Below, piece after piece: positions 1-6,037 of a stretch of 17,438 nt of DNA. The stretch lies in assembly GCA_964616395.1 (NCBI GenBank), contig CAZTUT010000054.1:1-17438 (forward strand). The letters run 5' to 3'. The translations under genes were made by a program, and so were the position numbers. Position 1 is the first letter of the stretch. Every line of letters begins with the position of its first letter. The notes below the pieces were generated by a model. That model was not told the origin of the DNA, did not search any database, and saw nothing but the letters and a program-made list of their open reading frames with translations. Origin of the DNA: JALHMQ01 sp964616395. GTDB taxonomy: Bacteria > Pseudomonadota > Gammaproteobacteria > Burkholderiales > Burkholderiaceae_F.

Positions 1-473
1 CCAACGCGGGCACGAACAGCTACAAGCGTCTGGTGCCGGGCTTCGAAGCGCCGGTCATGCTCGCCTACTCGGCGCGCAACCGGTCGGCTTCGATCCGCAT
101 TCCGTATGTGTCGAACCCGAAGGGCCGTCGTATCGAGGTGCGCTTCCCGGATCCCACTGCCAATCCGTACCTGGCGTTCTCGGCGCTGATGATGGCCGGC
201 CTGGACGGCGTGCAGAACAAGATCCACCCGGGCGAGGCGGCCGACAAGAACCTGTACGACCTGCCGCCGGAAGAAGACGCCAAGATCCCGACCGTGTGTT
301 CGTCGCTGGACATGGCGCTCGAGCACCTGGACAAGGACCGCGAGTTCCTGACTCGCGGCGGGGTCTTCACCAACGACCTGATCGATGCCTACATCGAACT
401 GAAGATGGAGGAGGTCACGCGCTTCCGCATGACCACGCATCCGGTCGAGTTCGACATGTACTACTCGCTGTAA
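1..473 (+). CDS. glnA: Glutamine synthetase type I, C-terminal part (5' end outside window)
   Basis: Ligates ammonia to glutamate using ATP; a cytosolic dodecamer. About 156 codons are present, read from base 3 to the TAA at 471-473. The segment matches the GSI C-terminal catalytic region almost residue for residue: the SARNRSASIRIP block and the RRIEVRFPDP block that bind ATP and phosphate, then KIHPGEAADKNLYDLPPEE. The Tyr at 255-257 in NLYDLPPEE is the residue adenylylated by GlnE in GSI-beta enzymes, so activity is probably controlled by adenylylation. The C-terminus HPVEFDMYYSL is the normal family end, so the gene is intact at 3'. The hairpin at 495-520 and the downstream glnL/glnG genes fit a nitrogen-regulated locus. 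The promoter lies outside the window. Confidence 0.97.
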   Translation, partial: NAGTNSYKRLVPGFEAPVMLAYSARNRSASIRIPYVSNPKGRRIEVRFPDPTANPYLAFSALMMAGLDGVQNKIHPGEAADKNLYDLPPEEDAKIPTVCSSLDMALEHLDKDREFLTRGGVFTNDLIDAYIELKMEEVTRFRMTTHPVEFDMYYSL

Positions 474-494
474 GCGGCTGCCGCTGAGTCGGGC

Positions 495-520
495 ACAAGG
501 GGCGGGCGACCGCCCCTTGT
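495..520 (+). terminator. Hairpin after glnA (probable terminator)
   Basis: A perfect 10-bp inverted repeat, ACAAGGGGCG at 495-504 and CGCCCCTTGT at 511-520, with a 6-nt loop, starts 21 nt after the glnA stop. The stem is GC-rich and strong, but no T-tract follows, so it is either an atypical intrinsic terminator or a transcript-stabilising 3' hairpin. It would separate glnA from the next gene. Confidence 0.6.
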
Positions 521-552
521 CGCTTGCGGCGGCGCAGCGAACGTTTGTTCAG

Positions 553-570
553 CCAGGGTAAACACCCTGG
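553..570. repeat. 18-bp inverted repeat upstream of the DUF4124-like gene
   Basis: CCAGGGT at 553-559 and ACCCTGG at 564-570 are exact inverted copies around AAAC. It lies between the glnA terminator hairpin and the next gene. It could be a second weak terminator stem or a protein-binding operator. It does not match the NtrC site consensus (TGCACC-N4-TGGTGC). Confidence 0.4.
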
Positions 571-673
571 GGCAGCCGCCAGCCCCCTCAGCCACCGACA
601 GGCACCGAAAATGACCGCGCATCAGCCGTTTATCGGGTCACCGCAGGGGATGTCCGCGGCGGGCGCGCTGCCG

Positions 674-679
674 TACACT
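674..679 (+). promoter_or_regulatory. Possible -10 element of the DUF4124-like gene
   Basis: TACACT lies 31 nt before the ATG at 711 and resembles a sigma-70 -10 hexamer. The hexamer 17 nt upstream (TGTCCG) is a poor -35, so this is a weak call made on position and -10 similarity only. Confidence 0.25.
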
Positions 680-710
680 TTTCGCCTCTGCCTGCCGGAA
701 GTTGGCTGCC

Positions 711-1214
711 ATGTTGGTTCGTCCTGTGTTTGGAATGCTGATCGCGATCGCGTCCGCGTCGTTGCACGCGCAGAGCGAGATCGTGCTGTGCGTGGACGAG
801 CTGGGCCGCAAGACCTTCACCAACGATGCCAATGCGCGCGGCTGCAAGCGGGTGTCGGCTTCCCCGATCACCACGGTGCCGGCGCCGCGCAGCACGCCGC
901 AGGCGGCCAGCAACCCGGTTCGGCCCGCGGTCGACCAGCGCGCCTCTGCCGGGTTTCCGCGGGTCGATGCGAACACGCAACGGGCGCGCGACAGCGATCG
1001 ACGTCGCATTCTCGAGGACGAGCTGAAGACCGAGGAAGAGCGTCTGGCCCGGCTGCGTGGCGAGTTCAACAATGGCCAGCCCGAGCGCAACGGCGACGAG
1101 ACGCGCAACTATGCGCGCTATCAGGAGCGCGTTGGCCGGATGCAGCAGGACATCCAGCGCCACGAGAGCAACGTGTCGGCGCTGAAGCGCGAACTGGCGC
1201 TGCTGCGCGACTGA
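711..1214 (+). CDS. Secreted DUF4124-like protein with C-terminal coiled coil
   Basis: A 167-residue protein of unknown function. The ATG at 711 is chosen because GGAAG at 697-701 sits 9 nt before it; an in-frame TTG at 702 directly abuts that site and is unlikely. Residues 1-20 form a signal peptide (hydrophobic core FGMLIAIASASLHA), so the protein is probably periplasmic. Residues 23-47 (EIVLCVDELGRKTFTNDANA then RGCKR) resemble the short DUF4124 module, with Cys27 and Cys45 placed for a disulfide. A Pro/Ala-rich linker follows. Residues about 90-167 are charged, with heptad-like Leu/Ile spacing (RRRILEDELKTEEERLARLR), indicating a coiled coil. It lies between glnA and glnL with 100 nt to glnL. 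The location hints at co-regulation with nitrogen genes, but nothing in the protein itself indicates a nitrogen role. Confidence 0.85.
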   Translation: MLVRPVFGMLIAIASASLHAQSEIVLCVDELGRKTFTNDANARGCKRVSASPITTVPAPRSTPQAASNPVRPAVDQRASAGFPRVDANTQRARDSDRRRILEDELKTEEERLARLRGEFNNGQPERNGDETRNYARYQERVGRMQQDIQRHESNVSALKRELALLRD

Positions 1215-1314
1215 TCTTCGCGGCGCCACTGGGCGCGGCGCCGCTCGACCGGCGGCATTCAACCGTTTCAACCCACCTGACTGCCGCCATGCCGCGTGCG
1301 CGCGGAGGCCGGCC

Positions 1315-2403
1315 GTGAGCCACGAACGCCTGCTGACCGGCGGTCTGGACATGGATCGTCTGCAGGGGCTCGATCTGCTCGCCACGGCGGTGCTGGTGCT
1401 TAACTGGCGCGGGCTGGTGGTACATGCGAACCAGGCCGCGGAGCAGTTATTCGAGACCTCCCGATTCAAGCTGATCGGTCAGGCGGCCAGCCGCATGTTC
1501 ATCGGCGAGCAGCCGATCGAGTCGCTGCTGGCCGAGGCCAACGCTGATGCGCTCGGGCAGCGGCGCCAGATGCTCGAGGTGCGGCGCGCGCTCGGAGAGT
1601 CCACCGTGGTGCAGGCCACCGCGACCGCACTGTATTCGCGCGAGACGCCGCTGGTGCTGGAACTCATCGAGATCGAGCAGCAGTTGCGCGCCCGCCAGGG
1701 CGAACAGCAGCTCGACATGACGGAGGCCAACCGGCTGATGCTGCGCAACCTCGCGCACGAGATCAAGAATCCGCTCGGCGGAATCCGCGGCGCCGCCCAG
1801 TTGCTGCAAGCGGAGCTGCCGAGCGCCGAGCAGCGCGAGTACACGCGCGTGATCATCGATGAGTCCGACCGGCTGCAGTCGCTGGTCGACCGGCTGCTGG
1901 CGCCGCACCGGCAGCCGCGCAGCGTGGTCAGCTTCAACATCCACGAGGTGTTCGAGCGCGTGCGTGCGGTCATCGGCGCCGAGTTCCCGCGCGGGTTGAC
2001 GATCGTTCGCGACTACGACGCCTCGATCCCCGATTTCGAGGGCGACCGCGAGCAGCTGATCCAGGTGGTGCTCAACCTGGTGCGCAACGCGGCCGAGGCG
2101 CTCGGGCCACGCATCGCAGCCGGAGACGCACAGATCACCTTGCGCACGCGGATCGCGCGGCGGCTGACCGTGGGTCGGCAGTTCTGTCGTCTGGCACTGG
2201 ACTTGCATGTGATCGACAACGGGCCGGGTATTCCGGATGAGTTGCGCGACCGCATCTTCTACCCGCTGGTGTCGGGTCGGGAAGGCGGCAGCGGCCTGGG
2301 CCTGACGCTGGCGCAGACGTTCGTCCAGCAGAACAACGGTGTCATCGAATTCGAGTCGCGTCCTGGTCTGACGGACTTTCGCATTCTGCTGGCGCTGTCA
2401 TGA
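1315..2403 (+). CDS. glnL: Nitrogen regulation sensor histidine kinase GlnL (NtrB)
   Basis: A cytosolic two-component kinase/phosphatase of 362 residues that phosphorylates GlnG under nitrogen limitation and is switched by PII (family knowledge). The GTG start at 1315 is chosen because GGAGG at 1304-1308 lies 6 nt upstream; an ATG at 1351 is a less supported alternative. Residues about 16-120 form a PAS-like sensor domain beginning LQGLDLLATAVLVLNWRG. The H-box is NLAHEIKNPLGGIRGAAQLL with the phosphorylated His at 148. The N-box LNLVRNAAEA has Asn258, the G1 box DNGPGIP begins at 301 and the G2 box GGSGLGL spans 324-330, so the ATP-binding domain is complete. There are no membrane segments, as expected for NtrB. 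The TGA at 2401-2403 is followed at once by a GAGGAG site and glnG, so the two form an operon. Confidence 0.96.
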   Translation: MSHERLLTGGLDMDRLQGLDLLATAVLVLNWRGLVVHANQAAEQLFETSRFKLIGQAASRMFIGEQPIESLLAEANADALGQRRQMLEVRRALGESTVVQATATALYSRETPLVLELIEIEQQLRARQGEQQLDMTEANRLMLRNLAHEIKNPLGGIRGAAQLLQAELPSAEQREYTRVIIDESDRLQSLVDRLLAPHRQPRSVVSFNIHEVFERVRAVIGAEFPRGLTIVRDYDASIPDFEGDREQLIQVVLNLVRNAAEALGPRIAAGDAQITLRTRIARRLTVGRQFCRLALDLHVIDNGPGIPDELRDRIFYPLVSGREGGSGLGLTLAQTFVQQNNGVIEFESRPGLTDFRILLALS

Positions 2404-2471
2404 GGAGCTTGAATGCACGCGACAGACGCGCATCACGAGGAACAGGCGGTTGCTCAGCGGTCCCCTCTGAC

Positions 2472-2476
2472 AAGGA
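2472..2476 (+). promoter_or_regulatory. Ribosome binding site choosing the GlnG start
   Basis: AAGGA lies 8 nt before the ATG at 2485, which gives the usual NtrC N-terminus (MKPVWVVDDDRSIRWVLE). A competing in-frame ATG at 2413 also has a good site (GAGGAG, 2402-2407, 5 nt spacing) and would add 24 residues with no counterpart in typical NtrC proteins. Confidence 0.6.
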
Positions 2477-2484
2477 ACAGGGCG

Positions 2485-3981
2485 ATGAAACCGGTATGGG
2501 TGGTTGACGACGACCGTTCGATCCGCTGGGTGCTGGAAAAGGCCTTGGCGCGCGAGAACATCCCCTGCAAGCTGTTCGGCAGCGCGCAGGAAGTGCTCAA
2601 CGAACTGGATAACGACACGCCGCAGGTGCTGGTATCCGACATCCGGATGCCGGGCAGCGGCGGTATCGAGCTGCTGCGTAAGGTCAAGGGCCGCCATCCC
2701 GCGCTGCCCGTGATCATCATGACCGCGTTTTCGGACCTGGAAAGCGCGGTCTCGGCATTTCAGGGGGGCGCTTTCGAGTACCTGCCCAAGCCGTTCGATG
2801 TCGACAAGGCGGTCGAGCTGATCCGCCGCGCGGTCGACGAGAGCCTGCGCGAGTCGGCCAGCGACGATGTGCCGACCGAACTGCCGGAAATCCTCGGCCA
2901 GGCGCCTGCGATGCAGGAGGTCTTTCGCGCGATTGGCCGGTTGGCGCACTCGAATGTCACGGTGCTCATCACCGGCGAATCCGGCAGCGGCAAGGAAGTG
3001 GTGGCGCGGGCGCTGCACAAGCACAGCGCCCGCAAGACCGGCCCGTTCATCGCGCTGAATATGGCGGCGATCCCGCGCGACCTGCTGGAAAGCGAACTGT
3101 TCGGCCACGAGCGCGGCGCCTTCACCGGCGCGCAGGCGATGCGCCGTGGTCGCTTCGAGCAGGCCGAAAGCGGCACGCTGTTCCTCGATGAAATCGGCGA
3201 TATGCCGGCAGAACTACAGACCCGGTTGCTGCGGGTGCTGTCCGATGGCTTCTATTACCGCGTCGGCGGCCATCAGCCGATCAAGGCCGATGTGCGCGTG
3301 ATCGCTGCCACGCACCAGAACCTGGAAGAGCGTGTGCGCCAGGGACTGTTCCGCGAGGATCTGTATCACCGGCTCAATGTGATCCGGCTGCGATTGCCGG
3401 CGCTGCGCGAGCGGCCCGAGGACATCCCGCTGCTCGCGCGCCACTTCCTCGCCAAGAGCGCGCGCGAGCTTGGCGTAGAACCAAAGCGACTTTCACCGGA
3501 CGCACTACGGCATATTCAGGCGCTGGCGTTGCCCGGTAATGTGCGTCAACTCGAAAACCTGTGCCATTGGTTGACCGTGCTTGCGCCTGCGCAGGTGGTC
3601 CGTGTCGATGACCTGCCGCTGGAGATCCGGCAGGAGATGGCGAGTACGCAGCCGGCCCTGGGCTCCGCGATGCTGCCGTCAGCTGCGACGGCGATGTTGG
3701 CGGCGACAGCCCCTGTGCTGCAACCGGCTGCGGCCTCTGCGCCGCTGGCTGGCGCGGGCAGTGGCGCCGACTGGATGGGCGCGCTGGTTGCCGATGTCAG
3801 CCGCCGCCTCGCTGCGGGCGAGCGCGACCTGATGGATCAGTTGTCGCGACAGTTTGAAGCGGCGGTGATCGGCACCGCGCTGCGCCATACCCATGGCCGG
3901 CGCATCGAGGCGGCTGCCAAGCTGGGTGTTGGCCGCAACACGATCACGCGCAAGATCCAGGAACTGGGCCTGGAAGACTGA
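2485..3981 (+). CDS. glnG: Nitrogen regulation response regulator GlnG (NtrC)
   Basis: A sigma-54-dependent activator of 498 residues from the chosen start, close to the usual length of about 470-490. Receiver domain, residues 1-120: acidic triad VVDDDRS, phospho-acceptor Asp52 in VSDIRMPG and conserved Lys102 in YLPKPFD. AAA+ domain, about 135-370: Walker A GESGSGKE at 164-171, the sigma-54 contact loop GAFTGA at 211-216, Walker B LFLDE with Asp235 and an arginine-finger region FREDLYHRLNVIRLRLPALR. An Ala-rich linker (about 390-435) leads to a Fis-type helix-turn-helix, about 446-498 (RRIEAAAKLGVGRNTITRKI). All catalytic motifs are intact. It lies directly behind glnL and is its phosphorylation target; phospho-NtrC normally activates glnA. 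An N-terminal extension from ATG 2413 is possible. Confidence 0.97.
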   Translation: MKPVWVVDDDRSIRWVLEKALARENIPCKLFGSAQEVLNELDNDTPQVLVSDIRMPGSGGIELLRKVKGRHPALPVIIMTAFSDLESAVSAFQGGAFEYLPKPFDVDKAVELIRRAVDESLRESASDDVPTELPEILGQAPAMQEVFRAIGRLAHSNVTVLITGESGSGKEVVARALHKHSARKTGPFIALNMAAIPRDLLESELFGHERGAFTGAQAMRRGRFEQAESGTLFLDEIGDMPAELQTRLLRVLSDGFYYRVGGHQPIKADVRVIAATHQNLEERVRQGLFREDLYHRLNVIRLRLPALRERPEDIPLLARHFLAKSARELGVEPKRLSPDALRHIQALALPGNVRQLENLCHWLTVLAPAQVVRVDDLPLEIRQEMASTQPALGSAMLPSAATAMLAATAPVLQPAAASAPLAGAGSGADWMGALVADVSRRLAAGERDLMDQLSRQFEAAVIGTALRHTHGRRIEAAAKLGVGRNTITRKIQELGLED

Positions 3982-4079
3982 GCGCGCACGGGTCGAGGCG
4001 CGCTGTTCGCTGCTGCGCTGGTGGCGGCAGGACCGGGCCGTGCTTCTGCCGAGACGCACCCCGGTTGCACAATGCGGCT

Positions 4080-4724
4080 GTGACTACGCCGCCCGTCGAT
4101 CGCTCGCCTGCCGAGGCCTCTCCCACGGTGCTGACTGTCGGGCTATCGGTCGCAACGGCGGATCCCGACGCACGCGTGGTCCGGGGTGGCTGGCTGCTGT
4201 GGGCCGTGGGTGCTCCGATCGGCATCGCGCTCCTGGTCTTTGCGCCGACCGAGTTTTTTCCACTGGTTACGCCGCTTTGGGCGGTGCTGATACTTTGGCC
4301 GCTGTGGCGTTGCTCCCGCGCGATCTGGTACGCGATGGTCGATGCACCGCATCAGGACTGGAACGGCAGCTACTACGAATTCGATGGCTACCCGATCCGG
4401 GTGCAGGTGGACAGCGAGCATGCGCTGTGGGTTTGCGCGGTCGATGTGTTCGAAGCGATGCGGATCGAGGGCCGGGGGCGGGACCCTGCGCGGGTCCGCC
4501 TCGACGCCGGACGCGACGGCCTGCAAGCCGTGGCCGGCGGGCGGCAGCTCTGGTTCAGCGAACTGGGTCTGCTGGCGTGGCTATCACGGCGACGCGCCGA
4601 GCGCCAGATTGCCTTTGCGCGCTGGCTTGATGCGGAGGTCATCGGCCCGCAGCGCAAGCGCCGGCAGAAACTCGGTGCGCAGGAACCTCGTCCGGGACGA
4701 AGCGCGGACGGTAGACAGGGTTGA
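4080..4724 (+). CDS. Membrane protein with cytosolic Bro-N-like domain
   Basis: No named family is recognised with certainty. With the GTG at 4080 the protein has 214 residues; a TTG at 4065 would add five. Neither has a Shine-Dalgarno sequence. CACAAT at 4068-4073 could be a -10 element seven bases before the GTG, so the transcript may be leaderless. Two hydrophobic segments occur at 37-55 (GWLLWAVGAPIGIALLVFA) and 61-77, followed by WRCSR, which by the positive-inside rule places the C-terminus in the cytosol. Residues 98-195 read like a Bro-N domain: YYEFDGYPIRV, then LWVCAVDVFEAM, then LWFSELGLLAWLSRR and FARWLDAEVIGPQRKR, paralleling the family pattern of a first strand, WFxAxDV, SExGLYxLI and FxxWVxxEVLPxIR. 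Bro-N domains are usually soluble DNA-binding parts of phage antirepressors, so the membrane fusion is odd. The domain call is by eye. Confidence 0.7.
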   Translation: MTTPPVDRSPAEASPTVLTVGLSVATADPDARVVRGGWLLWAVGAPIGIALLVFAPTEFFPLVTPLWAVLILWPLWRCSRAIWYAMVDAPHQDWNGSYYEFDGYPIRVQVDSEHALWVCAVDVFEAMRIEGRGRDPARVRLDAGRDGLQAVAGGRQLWFSELGLLAWLSRRRAERQIAFARWLDAEVIGPQRKRRQKLGAQEPRPGRSADGRQG

Positions 4725-4748
4725 CGCTTGGGGGGCGCGAGGGGGAGG

Positions 4749-4824
4749 TGGTGGGCCCTGAAGGATTCGAACCTTCGACCTACGGATTAAGAGTCCGCTG
4801 CTCTACCAACTGAGCTAAGAGCCC
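4749..4824 (-). tRNA. tRNA-Lys (anticodon CTT)
   Basis: On the minus strand the gene starts GGGCTCT at 4824. A complete cloverleaf is visible: acceptor GGGCTCT paired with AGGGCCC (one T-G wobble), a D arm GCTC-AGTTGGTAGA-GAGC-type, anticodon arm GCGGA-CTCTTAA-TCCGT giving anticodon CTT (reads AAG), a short variable loop, and T arm GAAGG-TTCGAAT-CCTTC. Discriminator A73 is followed by an encoded CCA ending at 4749. It is convergent with the membrane-protein gene, 24 nt away. A -10 element lies upstream at 4846-4851. Confidence 0.97.
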
Positions 4825-4830
4825 CGAAAC

Positions 4831-4880
4831 CTGCGCAAGCGCGAGATTGTAGACATTTTTCGACACGGCCGCTTGCGCAG
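4831..4880. repeat. Inverted repeat flanking the tRNA-Lys promoter
   Basis: CTGCGCAAGCG at 4831-4841 and CGCTTGCGCAG at 4870-4880 are perfect 11-bp inverted arms separated by 28 bp. The spacer holds the TACAAT element and a T5/A5 tract. One arm is near the expected transcription start of the tRNA leader and the other lies in the -35 zone. It may be a regulator site, a cruciform, or a 3' hairpin in read-through RNA from the lipoprotein gene. Confidence 0.75.
4846..4851 (-). promoter_or_regulatory. -10 element of the tRNA-Lys promoter
   Basis: On the minus strand the hexamer is TACAAT (5 of 6 to consensus), 21 nt before the tRNA 5' end, followed by a GC-rich discriminator (CTCGCGC) typical of growth-rate and stringently controlled stable-RNA promoters. 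No good -35 is seen at 16-18 nt spacing. It lies inside the spacer of the inverted repeat with arms 4831-4841 and 4870-4880. Confidence 0.6.
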
Positions 4881-4908
4881 CGACCTGCGCGCGGCCGCGC
4901 GCAGGTCG
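4881..4908. terminator. 28-bp perfect palindrome after the lipoprotein gene
   Basis: The 28 bp are an exact palindrome (half CGACCTGCGCGCGG), starting 6 nt after the lipoprotein stop as read on the minus strand. As RNA it would form a 12-bp GC stem closed by a GGCC tetraloop. No T-tract follows on the minus strand, so it is a probable but atypical terminator of the lipoprotein gene. It directly abuts the 4870-4880 arm of the neighbouring inverted repeat. Confidence 0.6.
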
Positions 4909-4914
4909 CAGGTC

Positions 4915-5676
4915 TTAGTTCGCGGGACGGAACAGCTTGCCCCAGGCCCACTCGCGGTTGTTGGCCGATCCACCGACAGCGGTGACGGCGCCGGCCGGGA
5001 TGGTCACCGTCATGACCCCGGAGGCGCCGGCTGGTGGTGTCAGACGGACCGTGTACTCGGTCGCCGACACCTTGGTGAAGTCGCTTGGCGTGGCGCTGGC
5101 CACCACGAGATCCGACAGTTCGAAACTGCTGCCGACGTCGAGGCTGAAGGTGATCGTCAGCGTCACCGGACCGCTGGTGAAATAGCCGGGCACGTCGTCG
5201 GCAAAGTCGACAAAAGGCACGGTCGGAGGCACCACGGTGTTGTATTCGCGCGAGAAGTAGTACGCCGAGCCGTTGGCCGTGGTGCCGGTGGCATCGAAAA
5301 ACGCGCCGGGAGGCACCGTGATCGTCAGCGTTCCGGTCTGGTTCGAGCGCGGCGTCACGATCACGCTGTACTCACGTCCGCTGACGCGGGTGAAGGTGCT
5401 CGCATCAACCGTGCCGCCGGCGATCTGGAAGCGGTTGACCGCGAACTGGCTGACATCCGCGCTGAACAGGAACGTGATCTTCGTTTCGGTCGCCAGCACG
5501 CCGACGTCATTACAGAGAATCTCGAGCGTCGGCGCGGGTGGCGGCGGTGGCGGTGCACTGCTGCCCCCACCGCATGCGGTCAGCGTCGGTGTGGCCATCG
5601 TTGCGGTTGCGATACACAGGCCGAACGCCATGCGTCGGCGGTTTGAATCCGGTTCCTGCCGTTCCTTACTGCGCAT
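4915..5676 (-). CDS. Lipoprotein with two bacterial Ig-like repeats
   Basis: A predicted lipoprotein of 253 residues with unknown ligand. The ATG at 5676 has GGGAG (5683-5687) 6 nt upstream; starting at Met16 would lose the basic RRR of the signal. The signal ends in the lipobox LTAC with Cys35, followed by GGGSS and a six-proline stretch that would act as a spacer from the membrane. Two homologous Ig-like repeats follow: about 55-130 (ITFLFSADVSQFAVNRFQIA ... LTITVPPGAFFDATG) and about 165-245 (LTITFSLDVGSSFELSDLVV ... MTVTIPAGAVTAVGG). The pattern 'ITFS-DV--F---DL', 'F---S-TEY-V--TP', 'T-TVPAGA--D--G' is that of Bap-type Ig-like repeats in surface adhesins. It is divergent from the giant surface-protein gene across 361 bp, so it may belong to the same cell-surface programme, which is inference. 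Confidence 0.85.
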   Translation of the reverse strand: MRSKERQEPDSNRRRMAFGLCIATATMATPTLTACGGGSSAPPPPPPAPTLEILCNDVGVLATETKITFLFSADVSQFAVNRFQIAGGTVDASTFTRVSGREYSVIVTPRSNQTGTLTITVPPGAFFDATGTTANGSAYYFSREYNTVVPPTVPFVDFADDVPGYFTSGPVTLTITFSLDVGSSFELSDLVVASATPSDFTKVSATEYTVRLTPPAGASGVMTVTIPAGAVTAVGGSANNREWAWGKLFRPAN

Positions 5677-6037
5677 TCACGACTCCCGTGAGCGGATTGA
5701 TTTGGGCTTGGGCGCTGGGGGACGGCGCGACGTACAGGGCTGCGACTGCAGCAAGTGCAGAGGCGTTGATCGCGCTGCCTTTGGTTGACCAGCAGGTCCA
5801 AAGCGTAGCGCGTGGGCGCTAGGGTCAACGGATGGGTGTCCCAAAGTTCTATTCAGCCAGACACCGCGTTTTGGTTATGCTGCGGCGCTGCCGGATTGAG
5901 GGTGACCCGCTTTCAAGGTCTCCGTTTTCCAAAGATCGTTGCGCCAACTGCCTTTTATTGCGTCTTTGGGAAAGATCCTCTGGCGTGGGCTGCACAACCG
6001 GCAACATCTCTGTCCCTGAGTTCGTCACGTCTTCGAC
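5677..6037. promoter_or_regulatory. Divergent intergenic region between lipoprotein and giant surface-protein genes
   Basis: No convincing gene is seen in these 361 bp. The part from about 5830 to 6030 is visibly richer in A+T than its surroundings, as expected of a control region. It contains AAAGATC at 5931-5937 and again at 5971-5977, exactly 40 bp apart, each next to a CC or GG plus A-rich stretch. Towards the lipoprotein gene, TTGACC (minus strand, 5823-5828) and TACGCT (5802-5807) could be a promoter, but the 15-bp spacing is short. No clear sigma-70 or sigma-54 promoter is seen for the plus-strand gene. Confidence 0.4.

Noticed and set aside
524..1318. A 264-codon plus-strand frame covering the DUF4124-like gene
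   Set aside because: Arg/Ala-rich shadow of the gene at 711-1214, which has a signal peptide, RBS and a coherent coiled coil in its own frame.
3982..4064. Terminator after glnG
   Set aside because: Only weak stems are present (GCGCGC at 3982-3987 with 3998-4003; CGGCAG with CTGCCG further on), with no T-tract.
4749..4824. tRNA-Lys as the attachment site of an integrated island carrying the surface genes
   Set aside because: No integrase, no direct repeat of the tRNA 3' end was seen, and the surface genes lie on the 5' side of the tRNA, whereas integration usually uses the 3' part.
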